Positions 43,329 through 55,506 of a stretch of DNA of 64,000 nucleotides are shown here, piece by piece (position 1 is the stretch's first letter; the number at the start of each line of letters is the position of its first letter). Under the pieces are notes generated by a model. The model was not told the DNA's origin, did not search any database, and was given only the letters and a program-made list of their open reading frames with translations. The DNA is from JADLHS01 sp964539515 (GTDB lineage: Bacteria; Verrucomicrobiota; Verrucomicrobiia; Limisphaerales; JADLHS01), in assembly GCA_964539515.1 (NCBI GenBank), contig CAZIJO010000002.1, positions 1 to 64,000 on the forward strand. Direction: 5' to 3'. The position numbers and the translations under genes were made by a program.

Positions 43329-46025
43329 ATGCAGCTCCCCCGGTCCACCCGCCCCCTGACGACAGCCATGGCCATGGCCGCATGGCTCTTCCTTGCCGCC
43401 GCAACGATTGACGGGCAGACCTACGTCAATTTCGAAGGCAAGCAGACCCGCCCCCTCTGCCTGTCGCCCGACGGCACACGATTATTCGCGGTGAATACCC
43501 CGGACGCGCGACTGTCCGTGTTCGATGTTTCCCATCCCTTGAGCCCCTTCCTGATCGCCGAAATCCCAGTGGGAGTCGAGCCAGTTTCGGTCAATGCACG
43601 CGACAACGACGAGGTCTGGGTCGTCAACGAGGTCTCGGACAGCGTGAGCATCGTCTCCGTCGCCAACCGCATCGTGGTGGACACGCTGTATGTGAAGGAT
43701 GAGCCGGCGGACGTGGTGTTCGCGGGCGGTAAAGCCTTCGTATCCAAGTCGCGCAACAACCAGATTGCGGTGTTTGATCTTGCGAACCGGACCCTGCTGA
43801 CCAACCTCGTTGTGTTCGGTGAGAATCCGCGCTCGCTGGCGGTGAACACGAACGGCACGAAGGTTTTTGCCGCCTTCGCCCTTTCCGGGAATCACACCAC
43901 CTTGATCCCCGAGGAGGATATCCCGAACGTGCCGGTCGCCCCTCCGCAAATCACCAATGGCACACCACCGATGAACCCCACCCTGCCGCCACCGCCCCGG
44001 GCCGGGCTGATCGTGGACGCCACCAATTCCACGTGGTATCCCTCGTACATCAAATACACAATGCCGGACAATGACGTGGTGGAAATTGACGTCTCGACGC
44101 TGACGATCAGCCGCTACTTCTCGCGCGTCGGGACGGTGAACTTCGCCCTGGCTGTTCAACCGGGCAGCGGGGATCTCTTCGTGGCGAACACCGACGCCCG
44201 GAACCTGACCCATTTTGAGCCTGGCTTGCGTGGCTTTTTCGTCACCAACCGGGTGAGCCGCGTGGCAGTGGCGAGCGGCTTGGTTTCGCACAACGATTTG
44301 AACCCCGGCTATCACCCGACCACATTCACGCTGCTCAACAAGACCAATGCCCTCGCCCAGCCCACCGCCATCGTTTTCGAGACGAACGGAGCTCATTACT
44401 TTGTTGCGGCGTTCGGCAGCGACCGCATCGCCCGGGTGGACGCTGCCAGTGGGAACATCACCACGCGCATCGAATTGTGTCCCACCGCACCCGGCTCAGC
44501 ATCCGACCCGCGCAATAAACGCGGAACGCGCGGGCTGGCGCTCAACCCTGGCGTGGCGCTCTATGCTCTGAACCGCTTGGCCAACAACATTTCGATTGTG
44601 GAACTGGCGGGTTACACGGTGGCTAAAGAAGTCCCCATCGGCAGCTACGATCCGACCACGAGCCAGATCCGCCAGGGTCGTGGGTTTCTCTATGATGCCA
44701 AACTTTCCGGCAACGGCACCGTGTCGTGTGCCTCGTGTCACATTGATGCGGAGATGGACTTGCTGGCCTGGGATTTGGGCGATCCCACCGGCCAAATGAT
44801 AACCAATCAGGTAAGTTTTGGGCTGGTCACCGGGGCCGAGGGTTTCCATCCCATGAAAGGGCCGCTCACGACGCAGACCTTGCGCGGCCTCGACGGCATG
44901 GACCCATTGCACTGGCGCGGCGACCGGACCAATTTCACCCACTTCAACGGCGCCTTCGACAGCCTGTTGGGTGGGTCGGCGCTTTCTGCAACCGACATGG
45001 ACGCCTACCGCGATTTCATCAACACCATCGTGTTTGAGCCAAATCCGAACCAGAACCTTGATCGCAGTTTTCCAACGAACTTCGCCGGCGGGAATGCCGT
45101 GCTCGGACGCAGCACGTTCATTAATACGAATTACCAGAATCCGAGTGTGGCTTTCCCCAACGGGCTCAAGTGCAACTCGTGTCACGCCCTGCCCACTGGT
45201 TCGGACCGGAAAATCAATTCCGATCTTGTGCTCCCGGGCTCCCAAGGATTCAAAGTGCCGCATTTGCGTGCCATCTACCAGAAGACCGGCCTGAACCGGA
45301 CCAAGGGCTCGCCCGCCAGCGGTACCAACAGCATCGGCGGATTCGGAATCCAGCACGACGGCAAGTTTGAGGACCTGTTCGCCTTTCTTTCACAGTCGGT
45401 CTTCGGCAGTTTTGCCAGCAACGGCAACATTAAATCCAATCTACAGGCATTTGTACTTTGCTTCGATACCGGCATGGCGCCGGCGGTCGGCTATACGCGG
45501 ACGGCCCTGAAGACGAATGTCAACACCGCGAGCCTTTCCAATGACTGGTCCCTGCTCGAAGCGCAGGCGGCGGCGACGAACATTAATCTGATCGCGAAAG
45601 GTACCATTGACGGCGTTCATCACGGACTGGTGTACCAACCCGGCACCGACACCTACAAACTTGACACGACGAATGCGATGCCGTTCACCCGGGCGCAACT
45701 GGTGACCAAAATTCAGGCCGGCGACTCCCTGACTTTGACGGGCGTGCCCCCGGGCACCGGCCAGCGGATGGGGATCGATCGGGACCTCAACGGCGTGCTG
45801 GATGCGGATGAGCCGCGGCCCAGTCTCCAAATCGCGCTGACGGGGTCCAACGCGGTCTTGCACTGGCCGTTGAGCGCGGCAGGGTTCCGTCTCGAAGCGA
45901 CGGCCGACGTTACCTTGGACGCCTGGCAATCCATCACCAATGCGGTCGAAATTTTTGGGGCGCAAAATTTCAGCACCAATGCCCTTGGTGCCGGGGCGAG
46001 ATTTTTCCGCCTTCATCGACCGTAG
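43329..46025 (+). CDS. Secreted beta-propeller protein with MauG-like two-haem domain
   Basis: 898 residues. Signal peptide (MAMAAWLFLAAATIDGQ), then a YVTN-type propeller (PLCLSPDGTRLFAVNTPDAR, VWVVNEVSDSVSIV, AFVSKSRNNQIAVFDL), then two c-type haem sites: CASCH at 467-471 and CNSCH at 615-619, with FKVPHLRAIYQKTG and GFGIQHDGKFEDLFAF as in cytochrome c peroxidase/MauG proteins. The last part (FRLEATADVTLDAW to FFRLHRP) is the C-terminal module shared with the propeller proteins at 10875, 14514 and 33340. It probably acts in extracytoplasmic electron transfer or peroxide/oxidative chemistry. An in-frame GTG at 43311 is the other possible start. Divergent from the ECF sigma gene. Confidence 0.8.
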   Translation: MQLPRSTRPLTTAMAMAAWLFLAAATIDGQTYVNFEGKQTRPLCLSPDGTRLFAVNTPDARLSVFDVSHPLSPFLIAEIPVGVEPVSVNARDNDEVWVVNEVSDSVSIVSVANRIVVDTLYVKDEPADVVFAGGKAFVSKSRNNQIAVFDLANRTLLTNLVVFGENPRSLAVNTNGTKVFAAFALSGNHTTLIPEEDIPNVPVAPPQITNGTPPMNPTLPPPPRAGLIVDATNSTWYPSYIKYTMPDNDVVEIDVSTLTISRYFSRVGTVNFALAVQPGSGDLFVANTDARNLTHFEPGLRGFFVTNRVSRVAVASGLVSHNDLNPGYHPTTFTLLNKTNALAQPTAIVFETNGAHYFVAAFGSDRIARVDAASGNITTRIELCPTAPGSASDPRNKRGTRGLALNPGVALYALNRLANNISIVELAGYTVAKEVPIGSYDPTTSQIRQGRGFLYDAKLSGNGTVSCASCHIDAEMDLLAWDLGDPTGQMITNQVSFGLVTGAEGFHPMKGPLTTQTLRGLDGMDPLHWRGDRTNFTHFNGAFDSLLGGSALSATDMDAYRDFINTIVFEPNPNQNLDRSFPTNFAGGNAVLGRSTFINTNYQNPSVAFPNGLKCNSCHALPTGSDRKINSDLVLPGSQGFKVPHLRAIYQKTGLNRTKGSPASGTNSIGGFGIQHDGKFEDLFAFLSQSVFGSFASNGNIKSNLQAFVLCFDTGMAPAVGYTRTALKTNVNTASLSNDWSLLEAQAAATNINLIAKGTIDGVHHGLVYQPGTDTYKLDTTNAMPFTRAQLVTKIQAGDSLTLTGVPPGTGQRMGIDRDLNGVLDADEPRPSLQIALTGSNAVLHWPLSAAGFRLEATADVTLDAWQSITNAVEIFGAQNFSTNALGAGARFFRLHRP

Positions 46026-46215
46026 CCGGGCGGTCACGGACTGGAAGGCAGGCGCGGGGGCCAATGCCCTGGCGATCGGCGCTTCCGGCTTTGCCGCTGG
46101 CGGGCGGGCAATTAGCCGCGGCGAATTTTTGTCAAGCGACGCTTATACCGGGCGAGATTCGTTGCCATTGCCCTGCTGGATCATTAGATTTTGCACTCGT
46201 TGCGCGGGACTCAGA

Positions 46216-46257
46216 CCCCTTGGCGAGGTGGGACCCAAGGGGCAATGCGCCGGGTCC
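46216..46257 (+). promoter_or_regulatory. Two mutually exclusive hairpins in the sdh leader
   Basis: CCCCTTGG (46216-46223) pairs with CCAAGGGG (46235-46242). GGACCC (46231-46236) can instead pair with GGGTCC (46252-46257). The two stems share bases 46235-46236 and cannot coexist. The second ends 19 bases before the sdhC ATG. This is attenuator- or switch-like geometry. Confidence 0.4.
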
Positions 46258-46276
46258 AAGTAAACTGACCGATTCC

Positions 46277-47062
46277 ATGAGCACTGTGGCTGGCATTCTC
46301 AATTCGTCGCTCGGCAAAAAATTCGTGATGGCGGGAACCGGCATCCTGCTTTTTTTGTTCGTGGTTGGGCATCTGGTCGGCAATCTCCAGGTCTTCGGGG
46401 CGCCGGAGTTGATCAACGCCTACGCGCATTTTCTCCAAAGCAAACCGACGCTGGTTTGGGGAGCGCGGATCGGCTTGCTCGTGGTGGTGGCCTTGCACAT
46501 CACCACGGCGGTGCAACTTTCCTTCGCCAACAAGGAGGCCCGGCCCGTGGCCTACGCGGGTGGTGCGGCGTACGGGGCCACCTGGCAGTCGCGCTACATG
46601 CTGGGGAGCGGGCTCGTGATCGCGGGCTTCATCCTCTATCACCTCGCCCATTTCACGGCGCTCCTGCCGGGCATCAACGGGGTGGGGGATTTCTCCAAAC
46701 TCAAAACGGTGCTCCATGGCGAAACCGTGCCGGATGTTTACGGCATGATGATTCTCGGTTTCCAGGTGTGGTGGGTGGCGCTGTTCTATCTCGTCGCCCA
46801 GGCCATGCTGTTTGTTCACCTCGGCCATGGCTTGGCGAGCATGTTCCAGACGTTCGGATGGCGTGATCACGTCTGGTGGCCGCGGATTCAACGGTTTGCC
46901 CGGGGCGCGAGCATCGCCATTTTCATTGGCTACGCGCTGATTCCGATCGCCATCTACCTGCGCCTCGTCGGCGCCGATTACGCCGAACGGAAGAAAGCCG
47001 AAATAAATTCCGCGGCCCGGGTCGAGGCCGTCACGCCCGCCGGAAAGGAGGCGACCAAGTAA
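46277..47062 (+). CDS. sdhC: Succinate dehydrogenase cytochrome b subunit
   Basis: 261 residues with five transmembrane helices, as in the single-anchor (type B, b558) succinate:quinone oxidoreductases of Bacillus and Wolinella. The first helix FVMAGTGILLFLFVVGHLVGNLQ, then VVVALHITTAVQLS, IAGFILYHLAHFTALLPG and LFVHLGHGLASMFQ supply the His residues that would bind two haems b. It anchors SdhA and SdhB to the inner membrane and passes electrons to quinone. The open frame extends upstream, but homology starts at this ATG. The flavoprotein gene follows with one intervening base. The leader holds alternative hairpins. Confidence 0.93.
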   Translation: MSTVAGILNSSLGKKFVMAGTGILLFLFVVGHLVGNLQVFGAPELINAYAHFLQSKPTLVWGARIGLLVVVALHITTAVQLSFANKEARPVAYAGGAAYGATWQSRYMLGSGLVIAGFILYHLAHFTALLPGINGVGDFSKLKTVLHGETVPDVYGMMILGFQVWWVALFYLVAQAMLFVHLGHGLASMFQTFGWRDHVWWPRIQRFARGASIAIFIGYALIPIAIYLRLVGADYAERKKAEINSAARVEAVTPAGKEATK

Positions 47063-47063
47063 C

Positions 47064-49798
<2,735 letters not shown>

Positions 49799-49832
49799 TC
49801 GATCGGCGGCCTTGCACTTTGGTTCTGGCCGG

Positions 49833-50201
49833 TCAAAGTTGGCCCGGCGAGACGCCGACCCCAATAATACTGCACGCTTGAATGATGTTGAGGCCCAGCG
49901 CCGCGGCCTCCGCCAGGACTGCTTCCGATTCCGTTCCCGGATTCAACCACAGCTCATCACAGCCTTTGGCCGCAATCTCCGGCAGTATCTTCAGGAGCAC
50001 CGCCGGTGGGAGGTAAACGCTCACCCGGTCTGGCCGCCCCGGAACGTCACCAATGCCCTTGAAAGCCGGCAAGCCTTCGATGATTTCTTCCTTGGGATTC
50101 ACCGGCCAGACCACATAGCCCTGCTGCAAAAAGGCACGGACGGCCTTGTTGCCAAATTTGCTCCGATCGTTCGAGGCGCCGAGAATGGCGACTGTTTTCA
50201 T
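49833..50201 (-). CDS. CoA-binding-domain protein
   Basis: 122 residues. The Rossmann-like CoA-binding fold of the YccU/CoA_binding_2 family: MKTVAILGASNDRSKFGNKA, GYVVWPVNPKEEIIEGLPAF, DRVSVYLPPAV, CDELWLNPGTES and NIIQACSIIGV. Small stand-alone members bind CoA or related nucleotides; the cellular role is not known. The ATG at 50199-50201 begins the conserved first strand, so the upstream extension was dropped. It is convergent with sdhB and divergent from the PtsN-like gene. Confidence 0.85.
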   Translation of the reverse strand: MKTVAILGASNDRSKFGNKAVRAFLQQGYVVWPVNPKEEIIEGLPAFKGIGDVPGRPDRVSVYLPPAVLLKILPEIAAKGCDELWLNPGTESEAVLAEAAALGLNIIQACSIIGVGVSPGQL

Positions 50202-50326
50202 GCGGTGATTATCGCGCAGTGCCACCACCAGGCAAGTCCGCAACGGCACGGGTTTGATATGCGCCCGATATTCGGCCTTGAATTGAGACGCTGGTTCCTG
50301 CGAAATGCCGTCTGCGGAATGGCGCT

Positions 50327-50791
50327 ATGGACTTAGCCGACATCTTAACCAAAGAACAAATCCTCCCGGATTTGCGGGCCAGCACCCGATGGGAAGCGAT
50401 TGATGAACTGGTCAACAATCTGGTGACCAGCGGTAAAATTCAGCCGCAGAATCGCGATGCCATTGCCGCGGCCGTCAAAAAGCGCGAAACGTCCATGAGC
50501 ACGGGCATCGGCTTTGGCATTGGCATTCCGCACGCCTCGACGGACTTGATCCCCGAAGTCGTCGGGGCGTTGGGACGTTCCCGGACCGGCGTCAACTTTG
50601 ACGCCCTCGACAACCAGCCGGTAAACCTGGTCATGCTTTTCCTGGTGCCCCAGGGTCAGTTTCAAAAACATCTCCACACGCTTGCCAGCTTCGCAAAAAT
50701 CCTGCACAAGGCCGAATTCCGCACCGTCCTTGCCCAGGCACCGGATGCCGAGGCCATGTTGAAAGTCATCAAGGAGCAAGGAAAGAAGTAA
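50327..50791 (+). CDS. PTS IIA (PtsN/fructose-type) protein
   Basis: 154 residues forming one EIIA domain: MDLADILTKEQILPDL, WEAIDELVNNLV, RRET-like KKRETSMSTGIGFGIGIPHA with His69 as the phosphorylated histidine, and LVMLFLVPQGQFQKHLHTLA. The single-domain form and sequence fit the nitrogen-type/regulatory IIA group more than a sugar transporter; no permease gene is nearby. It probably takes phosphate from HPr and regulates other proteins. argS starts 59 bases downstream, so they may share a transcript. Confidence 0.87.
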   Translation: MDLADILTKEQILPDLRASTRWEAIDELVNNLVTSGKIQPQNRDAIAAAVKKRETSMSTGIGFGIGIPHASTDLIPEVVGALGRSRTGVNFDALDNQPVNLVMLFLVPQGQFQKHLHTLASFAKILHKAEFRTVLAQAPDAEAMLKVIKEQGKK

Positions 50792-50815
50792 TCGCCCCCT
50801 GCCGCTCGGCGGGCG

Positions 50816-50848
50816 TTTATCCGTGTTCATCTGCGTTCCTGCGTGGTT
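50816..50848. repeat. Internally repetitive spacer just before argS
   Basis: The spacer carries near-repeated words (TTCATCTGCG followed by TTCCTGCGTG) ending two bases before the argS ATG. It resembles short repeat-like spacers found between genes in related bacteria, but there is only this copy in the window. Confidence 0.25.
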
Positions 50849-50850
50849 AA

Positions 50851-52650
50851 ATGATTGCTGTGTTGCCGCATAAACAAATCGAGCTCCGCCTGCAGGCAGC
50901 CGCCCGCGCGGCCTTGCCCGACACGGATGTCACCACCGTCCGCGTCCGCCCCTGCCCCGATCCGAAGTTCGGCGATTACCAGAGCGCGGCGATCATGGCG
51001 TTGGCCAAAGCCCGCAAACTCAATCCGCGCCAACTGGCCGCCGACGTCGTTGCCCGGCTCGACGTGTCCCCATGGTGCGAGAAAGTGGAAATCGCCGGCG
51101 CCGGATTCTTGAATTTTTGGCTCCGGCCGGATGTGCTTCACGAATCCTTGGAAGCCGCCTTGCGCGGCGAGCATTTGTTTTTCGCCCCGGCCGCCGAGCC
51201 GCGTACGGTAGTCGTGGATTTCAGTTCGCCGAATGTCGCCAAGCCAATGCATGTCGGTCACATTCGCTCCACGATCCTCGGCGACAGCCTCGCCCGCCTC
51301 CTCCGTCTGCTCGGGCATCGGGTGGTCACGGACAACCATATCGGTGACTGGGGGACGCAGTTCGGCATGCTGCTCGTTGGCTGGAAGACTTTGCTGGACC
51401 GGAAGGCGTTGGACCGCGACGCGATCGGTGAACTGGAACGGATTTACCGGGCGATCAACGCGCAGTGCGACGCCGACAAGCCGACCTACGACCGCACGAC
51501 GCATGAGGCGGCTCGCGCCGAGCTGGTGAAACTCCAGCAGGGTGACGCCGAAAACCTGGCGATTTGGCGCGAGATGATCCGGCTGTCGCAAATCCAGTTC
51601 GACGCCATTTACGGCCGGTTGGGGGTGAAGTTTGATCATGCCCTCGGGGAAAGCTTTTACAACCCACGCCTCCCGGACATTGTGACGGAACTCATGGCCA
51701 AGGGCATCGCCCGCGAAAGCGAAGGCGCGAAATGCGTCTTCAGCGACGGAACGTTGCCGCCCAAGGAAGACCCGTTCCTCATTCAGCGCGATGGGGAATG
51801 GCAGCCCAACCCGCAGCTCATCCAGAAACGCGACGGCGGTTACAATTACGCCACGACCGATCTGGCCACCATCGCGCACCGGCTCGAGTGCTGGCAGCCG
51901 CAGGAAATCGTCTATGTCACCGATGGCCGCCAGCAGTTGCACTTCCAGCAATTGTTCGCCACCTTCCGGCGCTGGCATCCGGAACTCACCCGCCAGGTGA
52001 AGCTCGCGCACGTTTGGTTCGGCTCGATCCTGGGCGACGACGGCAAGCCACTGAAAACGCGCACCGGTGAAAATGTAAAGCTCGCCGAACTGCTCGACGA
52101 GGCCGAGGAGCGCGCTTACAAGGTGGTCTCGGAGAAAAATGCCGCGTTGCCGGAGGCGGCGCGCCGTGAGATCGCCCGGGTGATTGGTCTTGGCGCGGTC
52201 AAATATGCCGACCTGCTCCCGAACCGGCAGAGTGATTACGTTTTCAATTGGGACAAGATTCTGGCGCTGAATGGCAACACCGCGCCGTATTTGCAATACG
52301 CCTACGCGCGGATTCAGAGTATTTTTCGCAAAGGCGAAATCGCGGAATCCGGGTTCAGCGGTAGTCCCGTGGAAATCAAGCTGGCCGCGCCGGAGGAAGT
52401 CGCCCTCGCCCGCCAGCTTTTGAACTTTGGCCTCGTCCTGGAATCGGCCGCCGAGGAATACCGGCCCAACTTCATCTGCAACTATCTCTTCGAGCTCGCC
52501 AGTTACTTCTCGCGGTTCTTCGAGAACTGCCCCGTGCTCAAAGCCGAGCCCGCCGTGCGCGCCAGCCGCCTCGCATTGTGCGAGCTGACGGCCCGCGTCC
52601 TGGCGCAGGGCCTGGATATTCTGGGGATCGAAACCGTACCGAGCATGTAG
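50851..52650 (+). CDS. argS: Arginyl-tRNA synthetase
   Basis: 599 residues, the usual length for bacterial class I ArgRS. The N-terminal additional domain precedes VDFSSPNVAKPMHVGHIRST with the HIGH-type motif HVGH at 134-137, then NHIGDWGTQFGMLLVGW; YATTDLATIAHRL, YVTDGRQQLHFQQLF and the KMSKS-equivalent loop DDGKPLKTRTGENVKL follow. The C-terminal helical anticodon-binding domain ends RVLAQGLDILGIETVPSM. It charges tRNA(Arg) in the cytoplasm. No ribosome binding site is evident next to the ATG. Confidence 0.97.
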   Translation: MIAVLPHKQIELRLQAAARAALPDTDVTTVRVRPCPDPKFGDYQSAAIMALAKARKLNPRQLAADVVARLDVSPWCEKVEIAGAGFLNFWLRPDVLHESLEAALRGEHLFFAPAAEPRTVVVDFSSPNVAKPMHVGHIRSTILGDSLARLLRLLGHRVVTDNHIGDWGTQFGMLLVGWKTLLDRKALDRDAIGELERIYRAINAQCDADKPTYDRTTHEAARAELVKLQQGDAENLAIWREMIRLSQIQFDAIYGRLGVKFDHALGESFYNPRLPDIVTELMAKGIARESEGAKCVFSDGTLPPKEDPFLIQRDGEWQPNPQLIQKRDGGYNYATTDLATIAHRLECWQPQEIVYVTDGRQQLHFQQLFATFRRWHPELTRQVKLAHVWFGSILGDDGKPLKTRTGENVKLAELLDEAEERAYKVVSEKNAALPEAARREIARVIGLGAVKYADLLPNRQSDYVFNWDKILALNGNTAPYLQYAYARIQSIFRKGEIAESGFSGSPVEIKLAAPEEVALARQLLNFGLVLESAAEEYRPNFICNYLFELASYFSRFFENCPVLKAEPAVRASRLALCELTARVLAQGLDILGIETVPSM

Positions 52651-52691
52651 CCCGCGGGGACCATCACACCCGGCCAGCGATGGGCCCGCGC

Positions 52692-53792
52692 CTAGGCAGA
52701 GGGCAGCGGCAGGGAAAAGGCGAACACGGCGCCGCCCGCTGGATCGTTCCGACCCCAGATGCGTCCGCCGTGATCTTCAACGATCTTTTTGCAAATGGAC
52801 AGACCAAGCCCGCTGCCATGGCCCTTGCCGTGGGTGGCAAACGGTTGGAACAGCTTTTCCGCCATGGCCGGGGCGATACCCGGCCCGGTGTCGGCAACCT
52901 CGGTAACCACTTCCTGCGCGCTTTGGCTGAAGCGCAAGGTGACGGTGCCGTTGCCGGGCATCGCATCGGTGGCGTTATGCACCAAGTTGATGAATACCCG
53001 GCGCAGCCGCTTCGCATCGAGGTTCAACGTCGTGGCCGGGGCCGGGGCCGGCAGGTCGAGGTGCACGGATTTCAGCTCCAGCTCGGGGCCGAGCTCCGCA
53101 ACCAACGAGTCCATAAACGACGCGTAGCTGAGCGGCACCAGCGTGGAGTTCGGACTGTCCTCGGAAAACTGAAGCATATCGGTAATCAAGTCGTTGATGC
53201 GCCGGATCTGCTTCTGGATCCGGGTCTGCGCCGAAGCGCGCAACGGCAACGGCGCGTCCGCCTTGCAAAACATGTCCGCCGTCAGGCTGATGATGTTCAG
53301 CGGATTCTTCAAGTCGTGGACGATGGATCGCGCAAAAAGGCCCACGGCCGCGAGCCGTTCGGCCTGCACCACTTCGTGGAGATAATGGTGGTTGAACTCG
53401 CGTAATCGCCGGCTGATGAGCTGGACCAGGGCCGAAGCCAGCACCGGGGACCGCTCGACCAGGCCCAGCAACTCCGCCCGCGGCAGGAAGTAAACTGTGG
53501 TGGGCCGGGTGGCGGTGGCGCAGGCGGAGCGCGGCAGTTGTTCGATCACGGCCATCTCGCCGAATACGTTCCCGGGCCCGACCAGCGAGAACACCCGCCG
53601 CAGGTTTGGATTGACCTGCCCGGAGATTTCCACCAACCCCTCCCGGACCACGAACGCACCGTCGCCGGGATCCCCTTCCCGAAACACCTCCTGGCCGGCG
53701 GCATAGGTTCGCTCCGCGGCCACCCGGAGCAGGGCGGCGATCTCCTCCGGCCGGAGGAGGCAAAACAATTCAGCGGACTCGAGGGCAACCAT
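52692..53792 (-). CDS. Soluble histidine kinase with N-terminal cyclic-nucleotide-binding domain
   Basis: 366 residues without transmembrane segments. Residues ~10-130 form a cNMP-binding/Crp-like domain (GQEVFREGDPGDGAFVVREG, GPGNVFGEMAVIEQLPRSA with the phosphate-binding cassette), then a dimerisation domain with the H-box SIVHDLKNPLNII (His159), and the ATPase domain with N-box INLVHNATDAM, G1 DTGPGI and G2 GSGLGLSICKKIV. It should autophosphorylate in response to a cytoplasmic ligand bound by the N-terminal domain. No response regulator gene is adjacent, so the partner is elsewhere. Divergent from purH; convergent with argS. Confidence 0.88.
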   Translation of the reverse strand: MVALESAELFCLLRPEEIAALLRVAAERTYAAGQEVFREGDPGDGAFVVREGLVEISGQVNPNLRRVFSLVGPGNVFGEMAVIEQLPRSACATATRPTTVYFLPRAELLGLVERSPVLASALVQLISRRLREFNHHYLHEVVQAERLAAVGLFARSIVHDLKNPLNIISLTADMFCKADAPLPLRASAQTRIQKQIRRINDLITDMLQFSEDSPNSTLVPLSYASFMDSLVAELGPELELKSVHLDLPAPAPATTLNLDAKRLRRVFINLVHNATDAMPGNGTVTLRFSQSAQEVVTEVADTGPGIAPAMAEKLFQPFATHGKGHGSGLGLSICKKIVEDHGGRIWGRNDPAGGAVFAFSLPLPSA

Positions 53793-53927
53793 GACTGCAC
53801 TCTAGGCAGAAATTCCGGCGCGTAAAGCAAAGACCTCACGGCGATGGAGCTTCCGGCAATCCCTTTTCAATCCGACTTCGCTTTGCCGATTGACTCGCCC
53901 GGTGGCTGCCGCAAATTATCCGGCGCC

Positions 53928-55478
53928 ATGAAGAAAATCACCCGCGCCCTGCTATCCGTTTCCGACAAATCTGGACTGCTCCCCTTTGCCCAGGCCCTTG
54001 CGGCGACCGGGGTGGAACTGATCTCGACGGGCGGCACCGCCCGGGCGCTCCGCGAGGCCGGCCTGGCCGTCAAGGATATCAGCGAACACACCGGTTTTCC
54101 GGAAATGCTCGATGGCCGCGTGAAAACGTTGCACCCGAAAGTCCACGGCGGACTGCTCTTCATCCGCGGAAACGAAAACCATGAAGCGGCGGTGCAGGCC
54201 CACGGCATTGCGCCAATTGACCTGGTGGTGGTCAATCTGTATCCGTTCGAGGCCACCGTGGCGAAACCGGATGTGTCGTTGCCCGATGCCATTGAGAATA
54301 TTGACATCGGCGGCCCGTCCATGCTCCGCAGTGCGGCCAAAAATCATGAAAGTGTGACCGTGATTGTGGACCCCAAAGACTACGAGGTCGTGATGGCGCA
54401 GATCAAGGCGGACGGCAACACGACGCTCCACCTTCGCCGCCAACTGGCCGCGAAAGTATTCGCGCGCACCGCCGCTTACGATGCCGCCATCGCTGCGCAC
54501 CTGCAACGGGCATTCACCCCCGAAGAAAACAACGTGCCTGCGGCGCTTACAATCTCCGCGCCGCTCGCACAAACGTTGCGTTACGGCGAGAACCCGCACC
54601 AGACAGCGGCTTTGTATGGCAAGTTTGGCGAGTTTTTCCGACAACTCCACGGCAAGGAACTTTCCTACAATAATATTCTCGACCTCACCGCGGCGGCGGC
54701 GCTGATCGGTGAATTTGCCACGGACCAGCCGACGCTGGCGATTCTCAAGCACACGAACCCCTGCGGCGTGGGGCAGGGCGCCAACTTGCGCGAAGCGTGG
54801 GACAAAGCGTTCGCCACGGACCGCCAGGCGCCCTTTGGCGGCATCATCGCCGTAAACCGCCCGTTGGATGGCGAATGCGCCAAGGTCATGGCCGAGATTT
54901 TCAGCGAAGTGATCGTTGCCCCGGAGTTCAGCGCCGAAGCCCTGGCAGTATTGCAGCCGAAGAAGAACCTGCGTCTCCTGCAGGTCTTGAAACCGGGCTC
55001 GGCGGCACAACCGTGGGACGTGCGGAGCGTGGGGGCAGATTCATTTCTCGTGCAATCGCGCGACTTGAAAGCAACCACCGCGGCGGATCTGAAGATAGTC
55101 ACCCGGCGCCCGCCGACGGAAATGGAGTTGCGGGCGATGCTCTTCGGCTGGCGCGTGGTAAAGCATGTGAAATCCAATGCCATCGTTTACGTTGCCGCTG
55201 ACCGCACCTTGGGGGTCGGGGCGGGGCAGATGAGCCGGGTGGATGCGAGCCGCATCGCAGTTTGGAAGGCCGGAGCCGCGAAGTTGCCGCTCCAGGGTAG
55301 CGTGGTTTGCAGCGATGCCTTTTTTCCATTCCCCGATGGGTTGATCACGGCCGCGGAGGCGGGCGCGACCGCCGCGATTCAGCCGGGCGGTTCGGTCAAG
55401 GACGCCGAGGTCATCGCCGCAGCCGATGAGCGCGGAATGGCGATGGGCTTCACAGGGAAACGACACTTTCGGCACTAA
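53928..55478 (+). CDS. purH: Bifunctional AICAR transformylase / IMP cyclohydrolase
   Basis: 516 residues, normal length. The N-terminal IMP cyclohydrolase domain starts ALLSVSDKSGLLPFAQALAA, then STGGTARALREAG, FPEMLDGRVKTLHPKVHGGL; the transformylase part has LRYGENPHQTAALYG, SYNNILDLTAAAALI, LKHTNPCGVGQG, AFGGIIAVNRP-type and the C-terminal DAFFPFPDGLITAAEAGATA, QPGGSVKD and HFRH. It performs the last two steps of de novo IMP synthesis. The ATG at 53928 begins the conserved region; a weak TTGACT and AATTAT pair lies just upstream (53890-53919). No operon partner is seen. Confidence 0.96.
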   Translation: MKKITRALLSVSDKSGLLPFAQALAATGVELISTGGTARALREAGLAVKDISEHTGFPEMLDGRVKTLHPKVHGGLLFIRGNENHEAAVQAHGIAPIDLVVVNLYPFEATVAKPDVSLPDAIENIDIGGPSMLRSAAKNHESVTVIVDPKDYEVVMAQIKADGNTTLHLRRQLAAKVFARTAAYDAAIAAHLQRAFTPEENNVPAALTISAPLAQTLRYGENPHQTAALYGKFGEFFRQLHGKELSYNNILDLTAAAALIGEFATDQPTLAILKHTNPCGVGQGANLREAWDKAFATDRQAPFGGIIAVNRPLDGECAKVMAEIFSEVIVAPEFSAEALAVLQPKKNLRLLQVLKPGSAAQPWDVRSVGADSFLVQSRDLKATTAADLKIVTRRPPTEMELRAMLFGWRVVKHVKSNAIVYVAADRTLGVGAGQMSRVDASRIAVWKAGAAKLPLQGSVVCSDAFFPFPDGLITAAEAGATAAIQPGGSVKDAEVIAAADERGMAMGFTGKRHFRH

Positions 55479-55506
55479 CCCGGATTGCCGTTTCAACGAC
55501 ACGCTG

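Noticed and set aside
49816..49839. A hairpin (ACTTTG/CAAAGT) between sdhB and the CoA-binding gene as terminator.
   Set aside because: Only six base pairs with a 12-base loop and no T tract; too weak to list.
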